32,602 bases of DNA from a bacterium (lineage in GTDB: Bacteria; Cyanobacteriota; Vampirovibrionia; Gastranaerophilales; Gastranaerophilaceae): NCBI GenBank assembly GCA_017505585.1, contig JAFVOZ010000006.1:1-32602 (forward strand), in the 5' to 3' direction. How positions within the stretch are numbered: the stretch's first letter is position 1; each line of letters begins with the position of its first letter. A program made the position numbers and the translations under genes. Under the pieces are notes generated by a model. It saw only the letters and a program-made list of their open reading frames with translations, did not search any database and was not told the DNA's origin. Below, one piece after another: positions 10,641-16,330 of the stretch.

Positions 10641-11671
10641 AAGCTGGCAATTATGCATACGCCCTTCAAGAAAATACCGATCTCAATGATGGTATCGGCA
10701 TCGGCATCAAAACAGGTGTAGACGGCACAACCGTACACTTTATGAATACTAAAAACAATGCGGTACTATCATATACGGTTGCTCAAAAAGACGCAAGTTG
10801 GTTCCAAGAAACAAAAGGATTAAATACAATCCTTAACGGCACAGGAACAGTTGATGCGGAAGGCAATGAAATAACCCTTGAAGGCGACGATGCACACTGG
10901 AAATTTGGTTATGAAGTTTACACGGAAGTAACTGAAACAAACGAAAATGGCATCAAAGAAACCAAAAAGGTATACAAAACTTTAGCTCTTGAAAACCCTG
11001 TTCTTACAGGCAATGTTACAGGTAATGCAAGCTTAACCGCAGCTGAAGTGGTGGCTGTTTATGACAACTTGAATATGGGCAGCAAGAAATCTCACAGCAC
11101 AATATTTGAAGGACAAGTACTGCCTGATGGCGAAGCCGACAACACAGTTAGAATAGATACAAGCTTTGATTTAAAAATTAAAGTTGACGTAGACGGCGAC
11201 GGCGACTATGACGGTAAATTCGGTGAAGATATAACCATTGACATATTATCAAGTAACGATATAGCAAAAATTAAGGAAGAAAATCTTGCTATATTGAACA
11301 GCTTGAAAAAAGCAATTGATACAAAACAACAATACATCGATGATGAAAAAGCAAAACTACTCGACAAAGAAAAAAGATTGGAAAAACTCTTAACCGGCGG
11401 CGCGTCCAGCTCAAGCTCAAGCACCGGCGCAATGAAGAAAACTCACTCAACTTCAAATATCAATAAGCAAGAGTTTAACAATGCCGTATCAGACCTTGTT
11501 CAAGCTTTAATGGAAGTTATTCAAGGCTCATTGCTTTCCGGTAAAAACAGCAACTCTGATTTCTACAATATAATGAACTTAATGGGCTTCCCAACAAACT
11601 TATTATCAGGCTCGAGCACAGGCTTAAGCGGCTCTTCTTGGAGCGGCGGCAGCGGGCTGTCTTCTAAATAA
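2..11671 (+). CDS. Giant GLUG-repeat surface/secreted protein, 5' end missing
   Basis: The frame is open from base 2 to the TAA at 11669-11671, so at least 3,889 residues are visible and the true start is upstream of the window. The protein is almost wholly short repeats of the form GGIAG-x-G-x-I-x-N-x-YSTGNI, the GLUG motif known from bacterial adhesins and IgA-peptidase-like surface proteins; such repeats are expected to form a long beta-solenoid. Larger modules are superimposed (see repeat entries). The C-terminal part differs: one Ca-binding-like DVDGDGDYDG (11186-11215), a charged predicted coiled coil (about 11261-11395), a serine run (about 11402-11432) and a Gly/Ser tail ending in SSK. 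I see no LPxTG signal, no final TM helix and no autotransporter barrel, so the export route must be encoded in the missing N-terminus or be unusual. An adhesive or envelope role is inferred; repeat-family assignment is firm, function is not. Confidence 0.9.
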   Translation, partial: AAGGIAGTITGNITNAYSKGDIQGTGSLESTTGGIAGTITGNISNACSEGVITGYLYTGGIAGLANSNSSISNTYSTGSVDSELDAGGIVGKLTNGTITDSYSSGHITSVRRYAGGVAGIMTGDIRNVCSSGNITGSHAGGIVGEIEGNIANAHSTGIISSASYAGGIAGKITGDITNSYSTNGVTSQTGGAGGIAAWAKGNITNAYSLGNIKGKGSATGGIAGEITGNISNTYSKGSVEGEYTQAGGIAGKITGNISNAYSEGAITAYTNAGGIAGYIEGDITNAYSTGNISSSVLDNGGWSGGIAGVAKGNITNVYSTGNIYTNAGSYAGGIVAKITEGTISNAFSTGFIGGYYSGGIAGLTENAVIKNVYATGNLGGSTNGGIVCDVTGTLELSNYAFKHQEGLNSDGIGSAAGATVTGANLIAFKDAEWFENSANIKGILNADITGASPWGFDAVPGTSIELNNSMYVQGASAMTEAEAIEAGYTVVKTAKELQVALEANQNVMLFGNIDMSEFASWSGIQTTYTSTFDGNGFTISNLTGTKGLFTNIDGASIKNVDLENVNIQSAYTKDQDICVGAVACNAWNSTIENIGITGHVESTGYASGVIGDFLGGTITNVNFKGEIVSTSADASGIVGKVSSESIIKDIQFEGKVLSAQNSSGIVGSANSKATIQNTIVNATIKAENSAGGIVANTSNDTTIEGAYFNGDVENTGSGGTGGIIGAAAYSTTIREAHATGSVKGANNVGGFAGTTANSGLITIENSSACMNVEGVNYVGGFAGSLCYAAVSNSYFEGNVTGTKYVGGFAGVLAGSSEITNSYTNLMTGGVVSGNANVGGFVGEFGYDSKIDGVVSKSTVIATGSGATNLGGFAGITTDNYTLTNYAYLEQTNEGVRNFDGIGSSNDEAVDYSKGVNWFNNVTEMDAILNAGLEEGAKVWNFSGAETVSDSEDVFAGAIGGAGVSGLSKAEAIAQGFTVVETARELQDAINANKKIMLFENIDLSSIANWSVSGTYANQFEGNGKTISGLTGGSLLGTIGTGASVSNLIITNANVTTGTGAIADSAENASFRNISVSGSVTGVNNVGGLVGYVTGSDFAKITSEVNVSGSSNVGGIVGHSESSDFSEVNVSGTIQASTGIAGGVAGNMSGDRVKFATISATISGAGTLGSVAGRANDTSIENIHVTSSANITASGGLIGGIVGTTSGTMNFSEILMEGTISGGSDCVGGIVGEATILNANKIKITGSITSTGNNIGGIAGSAQTVNINDVAIEGAITGKDYTGGIAGNISESGTISNITITGKVAGKEHTGGVAGSATKVDFANIKVVNKITGENYSGGIAGYMQDGKIEFAIVKTTILDADDNANYDCFGGAVGKFTSTLNDEGETITFAKSVSINATVIGKNNIGGFAGLIEKQGTANLNIDTIQISKGKTVSGENYVAALVGEIQDTSTGKLTITNISSNTTVTGKDYTAGIIGKYKSTAGGTIEIQDSYSTGNITGKAYTAGIIGSMTNGTITNTYSTGNIKGENNVGGIAGYADGISEIQNSYSTGNIKGVDNVGGILGNATVAVQVTGVTNSITLTNVSSSGKIEGNDYVAGIIGAANYQTTNLTNVYSSSEISGANKVGGIAGYIGGNITNALYEGTIKATGDMVGGILGGALDVGYGRVINNVTARGNIETTGTMAGGIAGYISGYTIENAISGANVKGGSFVGGFVGYAGEFETTIIKNSYVTGLEGDTVKVSGGDNVGGFVGQMQKGAVENSGADAEVIGNNYVGGFVGSAISATQEGASIANSYATGSVTGNSNVGGFAGSLAGAKVTNSFAGYLKEKNQTDFTVTGNSNVGGFAGFATSSNITYSFSEGTIKAGEDIGATSAFGGFIGAIGANSIAGIPTSIANVYSTAKLSDNITTGARGGFIGEVQANAVLEVTNYAFVQQAVTGVQGTYGIAQIASSASVAGKLLAAEKDKDWFNNSANVGSILNAGIEESKDIVWNMHVTSNGMLSEKLTECVGVNAVTENEAIVAGFTVVRNAQELQEALTGADGYKQNIMLFGDIDLSDLSQIDQVWNSISSYSGIFDGNGFKISNINEALFNELTTRTETVTENGIEVTKTYSAEIRNLTLENVNISIDSDSNNIGVIANSATGAIIKNVTLNDSIITITNSYGNVSDVGTIVGSAENTTFEDINISGAINHYSESGYCLNVGFVAGSANNSTFANIELSGTIDAKHGEHIGSLVGQASGITVNNVSSNAEIIGNARLGGIIGQLGESSTNETKLTAVAFNGNISCTTCTSGGIVGIISSSENSKNILIEKSYSNCTINGNTETGGIVGKIENTGGTITIKECFALGNIMGDGYIGGIVGYMNNTAIDSCWSSADVSLRNGYGTNIGGLVGYAGNSTITNSCNMGNVSGSENIGGLVGKASNTTISNSNVTYIEKENDTKGLSITGNAYVGGFIGYAENNTIITNSFVKYEPLETDSKHTLNISGTNSVGGFAGYLNNSAISNSYSSGTVSGTGGYYGGFAGIAVDSRIENVFSTTQVETNGAYRAGGFIGAVTSPSKLDNYHFISQKNPDVQSTHGIGSGVENITGIEGIGGAEAKAVKDANWFTQTENIASVLKVGDTENVWDFNVSGNPVGEIGNAASEIVGINGITEAEAKAQDFTVVKSALELQNALKNGENVMLFADIDMNDLVGDWETIKSYTGTLDGNGFTISNVNKALFDELTTKTKTVVENGDEVEKTYIGTVQNLNLENVNLTTSINVDTDAIIDASAIANSANGAIFDNINIEGNINGGSYSQIGFIAGTAVNSTFNDIAINGSISGEAELGLVAGQTTGTNKFTNITLAGSVTGSSVSVGGVAGNADTFIAENIKSSANISGDNFAGGIVGYVEANSTINNCEITGNVAGCNDVGGIAGSFTGEINNCAVTGNVAGNNDIGGIVGMLYGTISNSYTTGNVTGVNSVGGIAGNTNGGNINDCFATGTIEGYTFTGGITGSLSGNLSNSYFAGTINTGSGIEYVGGLVGVHLSGTITNCVFREQANNKNLNLAQNANGIGFGTNTDISTDRTYESANFVKSADWFTNKDNLESIIGENWNFNTIQNADVASKYSELVGVNLITEAEAIAQGYTVVKTANELQKALENGDNAMLFADIDINDLADGWATIASYTGTFDGNGFTISNLTGSQGLFETLTGTVQNLKLENVNIKLVVQEGITEYDTGAVAGKVSGGKVSNVTVTGTIDGTGASGYTGAITGRLSSGEITNCAYQFGVELIDSEADKTKPESWKATGSIKGEYTGGIVGAIGGGTISGCKIEAGIQSFKTTDDNGNIIENSVEYIGKISGTTVGGIAGYAIDGKIVGSSVNANINIDEHSSGTAGGVVGYINDMSVNGITIVGCTSSGSVSGTCAGGVVVMATGERKTTISDCFSTATVTGDHAGGFAGVVNGTLIENSYAAGNVTGTINAGGFIGKLTNCSTVKNSYCAGNVYNNNSEGAYGGFIGYIETAAMEFAAVNIHNVVSRSQVKATAGACGAFIGNIAEGSYVSLNTEARYAAGKAGNYAYALQENTDLNDGIGIGIKTGVDGTTVHFMNTKNNAVLSYTVAQKDASWFQETKGLNTILNGTGTVDAEGNEITLEGDDAHWKFGYEVYTEVTETNENGIKETKKVYKTLALENPVLTGNVTGNASLTAAEVVAVYDNLNMGSKKSHSTIFEGQVLPDGEADNTVRIDTSFDLKIKVDVDGDGDYDGKFGEDITIDILSSNDIAKIKEENLAILNSLKKAIDTKQQYIDDEKAKLLDKEKRLEKLLTGGASSSSSSTGAMKKTHSTSNINKQEFNNAVSDLVQALMEVIQGSLLSGKNSNSDFYNIMNLMGFPTNLLSGSSTGLSGSSWSGGSGLSSK
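1190..10910 (+). repeat. Higher-order modules (linker plus header) in the giant gene
   Basis: A longer unit recurs on top of the short repeats. A header reads A-E-A-x-A-x-G-F-T-V-V-K-x-A-x-E-L-Q, then MLF-x-DID, then a TFDGNGFTISNL-like stretch, then LENVNI. It begins near 1433, 2897, 6038, 7940 and 9332. Before each header sits a linker with NYAF-x-x-Q, DGIGS, a Trp-Phe pair and ILNAG...WNF; the WF pair lies near 1296, 2748, 5898, 7801, 9215 and, without a following header, near 10797. Header-to-header spacing is about 1.46, 3.14, 1.90 and 1.39 kb, because the number of short repeats inside each module varies. The sixth linker closes the array before the unique C-terminus. Confidence 0.8.
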
Positions 11672-11706
11672 AATGTAAAGGTTTTGTAAATATCAGATCA
11701 AACAAA

Positions 11707-11752
11707 GCAATTCTTCCTTATGTATTTTTTTTATTAATATGTAAGGAAGGAT
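11707..11752 (+). promoter_or_regulatory. Leader hairpin masking a Shine-Dalgarno, copy 1
   Basis: Bases 11710-11726 can pair with 11736-11752 (17 pairs, three of them G-U; the perfect core is cttcctta/taaggaag) around a T-rich loop. The right arm contains AAGGAAGG, the only Shine-Dalgarno for the ATG at 11762. No T tract follows the stem, so it does not look like a normal terminator. A very similar 45-nt element lies on the minus strand at 31415-31459, again ending in GGAAGG just before a start codon. Control of translation, or a small dispersed hairpin repeat, are both possible. Confidence 0.5.
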
Positions 11753-11761
11753 AGAATTATT

Positions 11762-11941
11762 ATGTATAGTGAATGCTTTGTAAATTACGTATTGAAACAA
11801 AATTTATCACAAGAAGAGAAAAAAGTTAAAAAACATTCTTGCAAAAAACTCTCATTCTCACAAAACCCTCTCGCGTATCTTTGCAGTAAAATGTTAGAAG
11901 GTAATAAATACGCACAGGTTTTAGTAACGAGTGGTAAATAA
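11762..11941 (+). CDS. Small hypothetical protein, 59 aa
   Basis: An ATG at 11762 opens a 59-codon frame ending in TAA at 11939-11941. It was chosen because a good purine-rich Shine-Dalgarno (AAGGAAGG) lies 11 bases upstream and because the frame overlaps the GTG start of the next gene by 11 bases, the layout of translational coupling. The product is lysine-rich and hydrophilic in the middle (residues 17-31) with four Cys and no TM segment or signal peptide. I do not recognise a family. It could be a leader ORF that helps translate the downstream folate gene, whose own start lacks a clear ribosome site, or a real small protein. Confidence 0.45.
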   Translation: MYSECFVNYVLKQNLSQEEKKVKKHSCKKLSFSQNPLAYLCSKMLEGNKYAQVLVTSGK

Positions 11942-12467
11942 AAAAGAATTACGGCTACAGAACAAAAAAATAAGGCATGAACTTTTTTTGAAAGGGCAAA
12001 TTGCAAACATTTCAAAAAGTATTGTGCACAAAATCGAAACCTCTGATTTCTTTCAAGAGGCAAGGCATATTATGCTTTTTTGCCCAAAAGAAGAAGAAGT
12101 TGATTTGCTTCCGCTTATGCGCCATAAAGAAAAAACTTTTTATCTGCCAAGAATTAAAGAATCAGAGCTTGAAGTGTGCAAATTTAATCTTGGGGATGAG
12201 CTTAAAATATGTAAATTCGGCGTCAGAGAACCTGTCTGCGAAGCACTTAATGAGCTTAGCTTGCTGGATTTAATTTTCGTACCCGCGCTTGGAGCAGATA
12301 AATTCTGCAATAGACTTGGCTATGGTGGAGGGTTCTACGATAGATTTTTAGCACAAAAAAGCATTCGGGCTAAAAAAATTATAGTCATTCCAAAAGCTTT
12401 GATAAACGAAAAAATAGAATGCAATGATTTTGATATAACTTGCAATGATGTGATTTCGGAAGAATAA
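11931..12467 (+). CDS. 5-formyltetrahydrofolate cyclo-ligase
   Basis: The 178-residue product matches the 5-FCL/MTHFS family, which converts 5-formyl-THF plus ATP to 5,10-methenyl-THF in the cytoplasm, returning a stored folate to one-carbon metabolism. Seen motifs: a basic start KKELRLQNKKIR (residues 4-15) that contributes to ATP binding in the family, VPALGAD (117-123), and the signature GYGGGFYDRFL (130-140). Length is normal for the family (about 180-200). The start is a GTG inside the end of the 59-aa ORF; no strong Shine-Dalgarno precedes it, so coupled translation is likely. It converges on the helicase gene with a 64-base gap that holds no clear terminator. Confidence 0.88.
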   Translation: MVNKKELRLQNKKIRHELFLKGQIANISKSIVHKIETSDFFQEARHIMLFCPKEEEVDLLPLMRHKEKTFYLPRIKESELEVCKFNLGDELKICKFGVREPVCEALNELSLLDLIFVPALGADKFCNRLGYGGGFYDRFLAQKSIRAKKIIVIPKALINEKIECNDFDITCNDVISEE

Positions 12468-12531
12468 AGCACGCAAAACTCATGAAGCAATTCGCACCAA
12501 GAAAAATTCTGCGCTTAAAACATTGTGGACC

Positions 12532-15108
12532 CTAAAAAGGCTTAATGTCTGCCGTTTCAAAATCTAATTTTTTAACTCCGATTCTTGAAAATTCTACATG
12601 GTACTCAGAAGGCGTTCCTTGAGGGGTTTTTATAACATCTTTAATTGTGCCGATACCAAATTGAGTATGGAAAACTCTTGTGTTTACTGCAAGTGGAGTT
12701 TTCGTGATTGGGCGTGCCATAGGACGAGCTTGCGCTTGCTCTTTACATTTTCTGATCAAATCGCTCACAGAAACTTGAGGTTCTTGCACTTTTTTAGTCT
12801 GAGCTTGCGCTTGCGCAGAAACTCCGTTGGATGTTGTTTGAGACTTTTTCACAACTTGGACACGAGGTTCAGTACGCACAACATTTGTTGTTTTATTTTG
12901 CGCCTTAACCCTTGCAATACTACTCAAAAGTGAAGTATTTCCACCACTTGTGCTTTGTGCACTTGCAGAAGCCGAAGAAGATATAAAACTCTTGTTTGTT
13001 GGTTTTGAATTGTTTGAGAAATTTTTATATCCAGAATTTTGCTTCGGATATCCACCTCTTGTTTCATAAACTTTTCTGATTCCTGAACTTGCACTCGTTT
13101 GAGCCTGAGCGTCAGATATTTCTTTATCAAGCAAATTAGCAGGAATTTCCGCGATAAACCTTGAAGGCGGGAACATTTTCATCTCACCCCAAACATATCT
13201 TTGGCGGGCTGACACAAGATACAGTTTTTCTTTCGCTCTTGTAATTCCCACATACATCAATCTTCTTTCTTCTTCAAGTTCACCTCCGTTTGAAGTGTAT
13301 GAAATGGCGCGAGAATGCGGGAAAATACCTTCCTCAAGCCCAATTAAAAATACTGTTGGGAACTCTAAGCCTTTTGCCGAGTGCAGTGTCATAAGAGTAA
13401 CGGATTTATCGCCTTCAACCATTGAATCAATGTCAGACACAAGAGCAACTTGCGTAAGGAATGTGCCGAGCATATTTGTGCCTTCTTCAAGCTCAAGATT
13501 AAATTCGTCTTGTTCAAATTCACGGGCAACATTTATAAACTCTTGCAAGTTTTCAATTCTTGATTCCGCTTCAACTGAATCTTCCGCTCTTAATTCCTTT
13601 AAATAGCCTGAATCTTCCAATGTTTTTATAACAATTTCACTGAGTGGCGTTGTGTTTTGAATAAGACTTAAATTGTGAATTAAATCCGCAAAAGTTCTTA
13701 AGTTTGCCTTGCAAGAAGCATTAAAATTATCATATTCTTCAATTTTTTCAATAACTTCAAAAAGTGAAATGTCCTCTTCATCTGCAATTTCTGCAAGCTT
13801 TTTGATTGTTGTTTCGCCAATCGCACGTTTTGGAACATTAATCACTCTTCTTAAACTTTGGGAATCGTTTTTATTATAAATGAGTTTTAAATATGCAAGA
13901 ATATCTTTAATTTCTTTTCTTTCATAGAACTTCAAACCACCAACAACTTTATATGGAATAGAAGAGTGCATAAGGGCTTCTTCAATGCCTCTTGATTGCG
14001 CATTTGTTCTGTATAAAATTGCGACATCTTCAAGATTATAATTTTCAGACATTAGATTTTTAATGTTTGAGGCAACGTATTTCGCTTCTTCGATATCAGA
14101 AGCTGCCTCGTAGATTGAAATTTTTTCGCCGTCACCTTTGGTTGAATAAAGAACTTTGTCAATTCTTTCGTTATTATTTTCAATAACACAGTTTGCAGCT
14201 TTTAAAATTGTGCCCGTTGAGCGGTAATTTTGCTCGAGTTTAATAAGTTTTGAATTTTTGTAATCTCTTTGGAAACCAAGAATGATTTTAAAATCTGCAC
14301 CACGCCAAGAATAAATTGATTGATCAACATCGCCCACGACAAACAAGCTCGTATCAGGAAGTTCAACCTTATCGTCACTAAAGAGCATTCTGATAAGCTT
14401 ATATTGCGCTTGGTTCGTGTCTTGGAACTCATCCGCCATAATGTGCTTGAAACGTGTTTTATAAATATTTCTCACTTCTTCATTTGTTTCAAGCAGATTT
14501 ACACAAAGAAGAAGCATGTCATCAAAATCGATGGCATTATTTAAAGAAAGCTGTTTTTCATATTCCAAATAAACTTCGGCAATTTGCTGAGATTTATGGT
14601 CACGCGCAAATTGAGCATAAGTTGAAGCTGTTTGCATTTTATTTTTAGCATTTGAAATAATTGTTTTGACGAGTTTCACATCATAGATTTTGTCGTCTAA
14701 ATTGAATTTTTTGACAGCATTTTTGATGACTGTTTTTGTGTCTGTGTCATCATAAATGACATAGTTATTATCCCAATGTCTACCGTCACGTGTTTTATAT
14801 TCAGACAAATGTTTTCTCAGAATTCTTCCGCAAATGTTATGAAATGTGCCAACCCACATGCGCTTAACGGTGCCTTCACCAAGATAGCCCGCAAGACGCT
14901 CTTGCATTTCTTTTGAAGCTTTGTTTGTAAATGTTACGGCAAGAATTTCGTTCGGGCTTACACCAGATTTTACAAGATGTGCAATTCTTGTGGTCAAAAC
15001 TTTTGTTTTGCCACTGCCCGCTCCCGCAAGCGTCAAAACTGCACCCTGCACCGCATTGACTGCCTCGAGTTGCTTTTCGTTCAAACCTTCCAAATAGCCC
15101 TTGTCCAT
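12532..15108 (-). CDS. pcrA: UvrD/PcrA-type ATP-dependent DNA helicase
   Basis: The 858-residue superfamily-1A 3'-5' helicase shows all the standard motifs: Q-motif LNEKQLEAV (9-17), Walker A AGAGSGKT (28-35), motif Ia VTFTNKASKEM (58-68), Walker B DEFQD (226-230), motif III GDVDQSIYSWRGA (259-271), NYRS (294-297), the TLHSAKGLEF motif V and RRLMYVGITRAKEKL motif VI. A Gly/Ser/Asn/Gln-rich linker of about 130 residues follows, then a small C-terminal Tudor-like domain (NTRVFHTQFGIGTI), which in PcrA/UvrD binds RNA polymerase. Role: nucleotide excision repair, clearing stalled forks and RNA polymerase. The ATG has no evident Shine-Dalgarno. It is the only minus-strand gene between plus-strand blocks. 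PcrA versus UvrD naming is a matter of lineage. Confidence 0.93.
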   Translation of the reverse strand: MDKGYLEGLNEKQLEAVNAVQGAVLTLAGAGSGKTKVLTTRIAHLVKSGVSPNEILAVTFTNKASKEMQERLAGYLGEGTVKRMWVGTFHNICGRILRKHLSEYKTRDGRHWDNNYVIYDDTDTKTVIKNAVKKFNLDDKIYDVKLVKTIISNAKNKMQTASTYAQFARDHKSQQIAEVYLEYEKQLSLNNAIDFDDMLLLCVNLLETNEEVRNIYKTRFKHIMADEFQDTNQAQYKLIRMLFSDDKVELPDTSLFVVGDVDQSIYSWRGADFKIILGFQRDYKNSKLIKLEQNYRSTGTILKAANCVIENNNERIDKVLYSTKGDGEKISIYEAASDIEEAKYVASNIKNLMSENYNLEDVAILYRTNAQSRGIEEALMHSSIPYKVVGGLKFYERKEIKDILAYLKLIYNKNDSQSLRRVINVPKRAIGETTIKKLAEIADEEDISLFEVIEKIEEYDNFNASCKANLRTFADLIHNLSLIQNTTPLSEIVIKTLEDSGYLKELRAEDSVEAESRIENLQEFINVAREFEQDEFNLELEEGTNMLGTFLTQVALVSDIDSMVEGDKSVTLMTLHSAKGLEFPTVFLIGLEEGIFPHSRAISYTSNGGELEEERRLMYVGITRAKEKLYLVSARQRYVWGEMKMFPPSRFIAEIPANLLDKEISDAQAQTSASSGIRKVYETRGGYPKQNSGYKNFSNNSKPTNKSFISSSASASAQSTSGGNTSLLSSIARVKAQNKTTNVVRTEPRVQVVKKSQTTSNGVSAQAQAQTKKVQEPQVSVSDLIRKCKEQAQARPMARPITKTPLAVNTRVFHTQFGIGTIKDVIKTPQGTPSEYHVEFSRIGVKKLDFETADIKPF

Positions 15109-15124
15109 AATTTAATTATTAACC

Positions 15125-15155
15125 AAATAAAAAACAATGCAATAATATTAAGTTT
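15125..15155 (+). promoter_or_regulatory. Dispersed upstream element, copy 1
   Basis: An A-tract (aaataaaaaa, 15125-15134) is followed directly by a 21-base motif at 15135-15155 that matches 16349-16369 at 20 of 21 positions. The core contains the palindrome TAATATTA. This copy sits in the divergent gap between the helicase gene and the metalloprotease-like gene, ending 101 bases before the ATG at 15257. It may be a regulator site or an AT-rich promoter up-element; no protein is known to bind it. Confidence 0.45.
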
Positions 15156-15204
15156 TAGTCTTGATTATTCCTTTAAATGCTTATGTCTGTGTTCAAAAAA
15201 GTTT

Positions 15205-15224
15205 TTTTCATGTTTTAATGAAAA
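15205..15224. other. Short hairpin in the divergent intergenic region
   Basis: ttttcat (15205-15211) and atgaaaa (15218-15224) form a 7-bp AT-rich stem with a six-base loop, about 33 bases before the ATG at 15257. It lies in the 148-base gap between two divergent genes. It is weak and could be chance in AT-rich DNA; listed because the gap otherwise holds only the dispersed element. Confidence 0.25.
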
Positions 15225-15256
15225 CAGTGTTAGGTATTAAGAAAGAATAGGTCGTC

Positions 15257-16114
15257 ATGAATATAAGCCCGACCAAAAGTTTTAGGTTTACAAAAACCGG
15301 CAGGAAATTAAACCAAGCCTCAAAAGCAACTCGAAAGATGTTCAATTTCAAGGGATTGTCCTGTATGGAAATAGAGCAAAAATTGCTAAAAGAAGACAAG
15401 ATAATTGCAAATTTTAAAAACAATCAACTGGTTGCGGATGCTGTAAACACAACGGTGAATATTTTCAAAAAAATTTTAGGAGGAAATTATTTGCCAAGCG
15501 AAGTGCATTTTACAAGCTTCAAAGATACTCATCCAAAACACACAAATGCATTAGGAATTTTTTGTCCCGACAAAAAATCAATCGGAATCAATGCTGATTT
15601 CAAGTGTTTCGACAATTTTAAGAATTTAAAACGTGCCAAGCTAGGTGACTTCAATTTCTTACTATGGGACAATGAAAAATCAACCTTGCACCCGCTTCAC
15701 ACTTTTATACATGAGTTTGCACATTGCGCTCATTATAAAAATTTACTTAAAAACGGCAATACTGATTGCTGGAATTGGCTTGGCGAAAAAAATACAAAAG
15801 GCTTGAACTATACATCACAAAGTGGCACTTATGGCAAATATTCAACAAGTGATCTCAAGGAGTATTTTGCAGAAGTAATGACAAAAGAGATATTAGAAAA
15901 CGTCCCTTCTGAATATCCAAGCAAAAGTATTGATACAAGCAGAATTGATTTAAGAGCAATCAAGCCTGAAGATTATATACACGCTGGCGAAATAAATACT
16001 TACCATATATGGACAGGCAATAAAGCGGAGATTGAAAAAAATTTAGGAGAAATGGTAGAATTAAACAGTCAGCTTACTGATGTCAACAGAATTATACGCA
16101 GTTTCATCATATAG
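15257..16114 (+). CDS. Putative zinc metalloprotease-like protein (HExxH)
   Basis: The 285-residue protein carries HEFAH at residues 152-156 and a downstream EYFAE at 202-206. Together these give the ligand pattern of gluzincin metalloproteases (two His of HExxH plus a later Glu, with the first Glu catalytic). A stretch SGTYGKYS just before EYFAE resembles the S-x-Y...E-x-F-A-E arrangement of HEFGH-type domains seen in phage and toxin-like proteins. There is no signal peptide or TM helix; the N-terminus is basic (KSFRFTKTGRKLNQ). I cannot name a family or substrate. A small TM protein follows after nine bases, so the two are probably co-transcribed. The ATG has no strong Shine-Dalgarno. Confidence 0.6.
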   Translation: MNISPTKSFRFTKTGRKLNQASKATRKMFNFKGLSCMEIEQKLLKEDKIIANFKNNQLVADAVNTTVNIFKKILGGNYLPSEVHFTSFKDTHPKHTNALGIFCPDKKSIGINADFKCFDNFKNLKRAKLGDFNFLLWDNEKSTLHPLHTFIHEFAHCAHYKNLLKNGNTDCWNWLGEKNTKGLNYTSQSGTYGKYSTSDLKEYFAEVMTKEILENVPSEYPSKSIDTSRIDLRAIKPEDYIHAGEINTYHIWTGNKAEIEKNLGEMVELNSQLTDVNRIIRSFII

Positions 16115-16123
16115 GAATATATA

Positions 16124-16324
16124 ATGAAAATTGATAAAGTCAACCAATTATACAAAAACAAAATTTTGTTCAAAAAAGAAAATGGAGCAGAAAAAAACGC
16201 ACCGAGCAAAGAAAAAAACAACTCTTCAAAAAATAAAGGGGTGCGCATTGCTATTGGCGCCACTTGTTTGGCAATTGTTTATGGTTTATACATAACATTT
16301 ATTCGCAAAAGACCAAAAGAATGA
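16124..16324 (+). CDS. Small single-TM hypothetical protein, 66 aa
   Basis: The product starts with about 38 Lys/Asn/Glu-rich residues followed by one hydrophobic helix at residues 39-60 (VRIAIGATCLAIVYGLYITF) and a short basic tail RKRPKE. This predicts a small inner-membrane protein, with the very basic N-terminal part and the tail both favouring the cytoplasm. The gene starts nine bases after the metalloprotease-like gene with a tagga ribosome site, so co-expression is likely; it might be an anchor, inhibitor or substrate of that protein, which is inference only. No homologue is recognised. Confidence 0.6.
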   Translation: MKIDKVNQLYKNKILFKKENGAEKNAPSKEKNNSSKNKGVRIAIGATCLAIVYGLYITFIRKRPKE

Positions 16325-16330
16325 TATTTT

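Noticed and set aside
11186-11250. Dockerin domain at the end of the giant protein
   Set aside because: Only one DxDxDG loop is present, while dockerins need two with a set spacing; a lone calcium-type loop is the safer call.
11713-11749. Terminator for the giant gene
   Set aside because: The T run is in the loop and none follows the stem; the right arm doubles as a ribosome site, and a second copy precedes another gene.
12468-12531. Terminator or RNA gene between the folate gene and the helicase gene
   Set aside because: No stem with a T tract and no tRNA-like fold was seen in these 64 bases.
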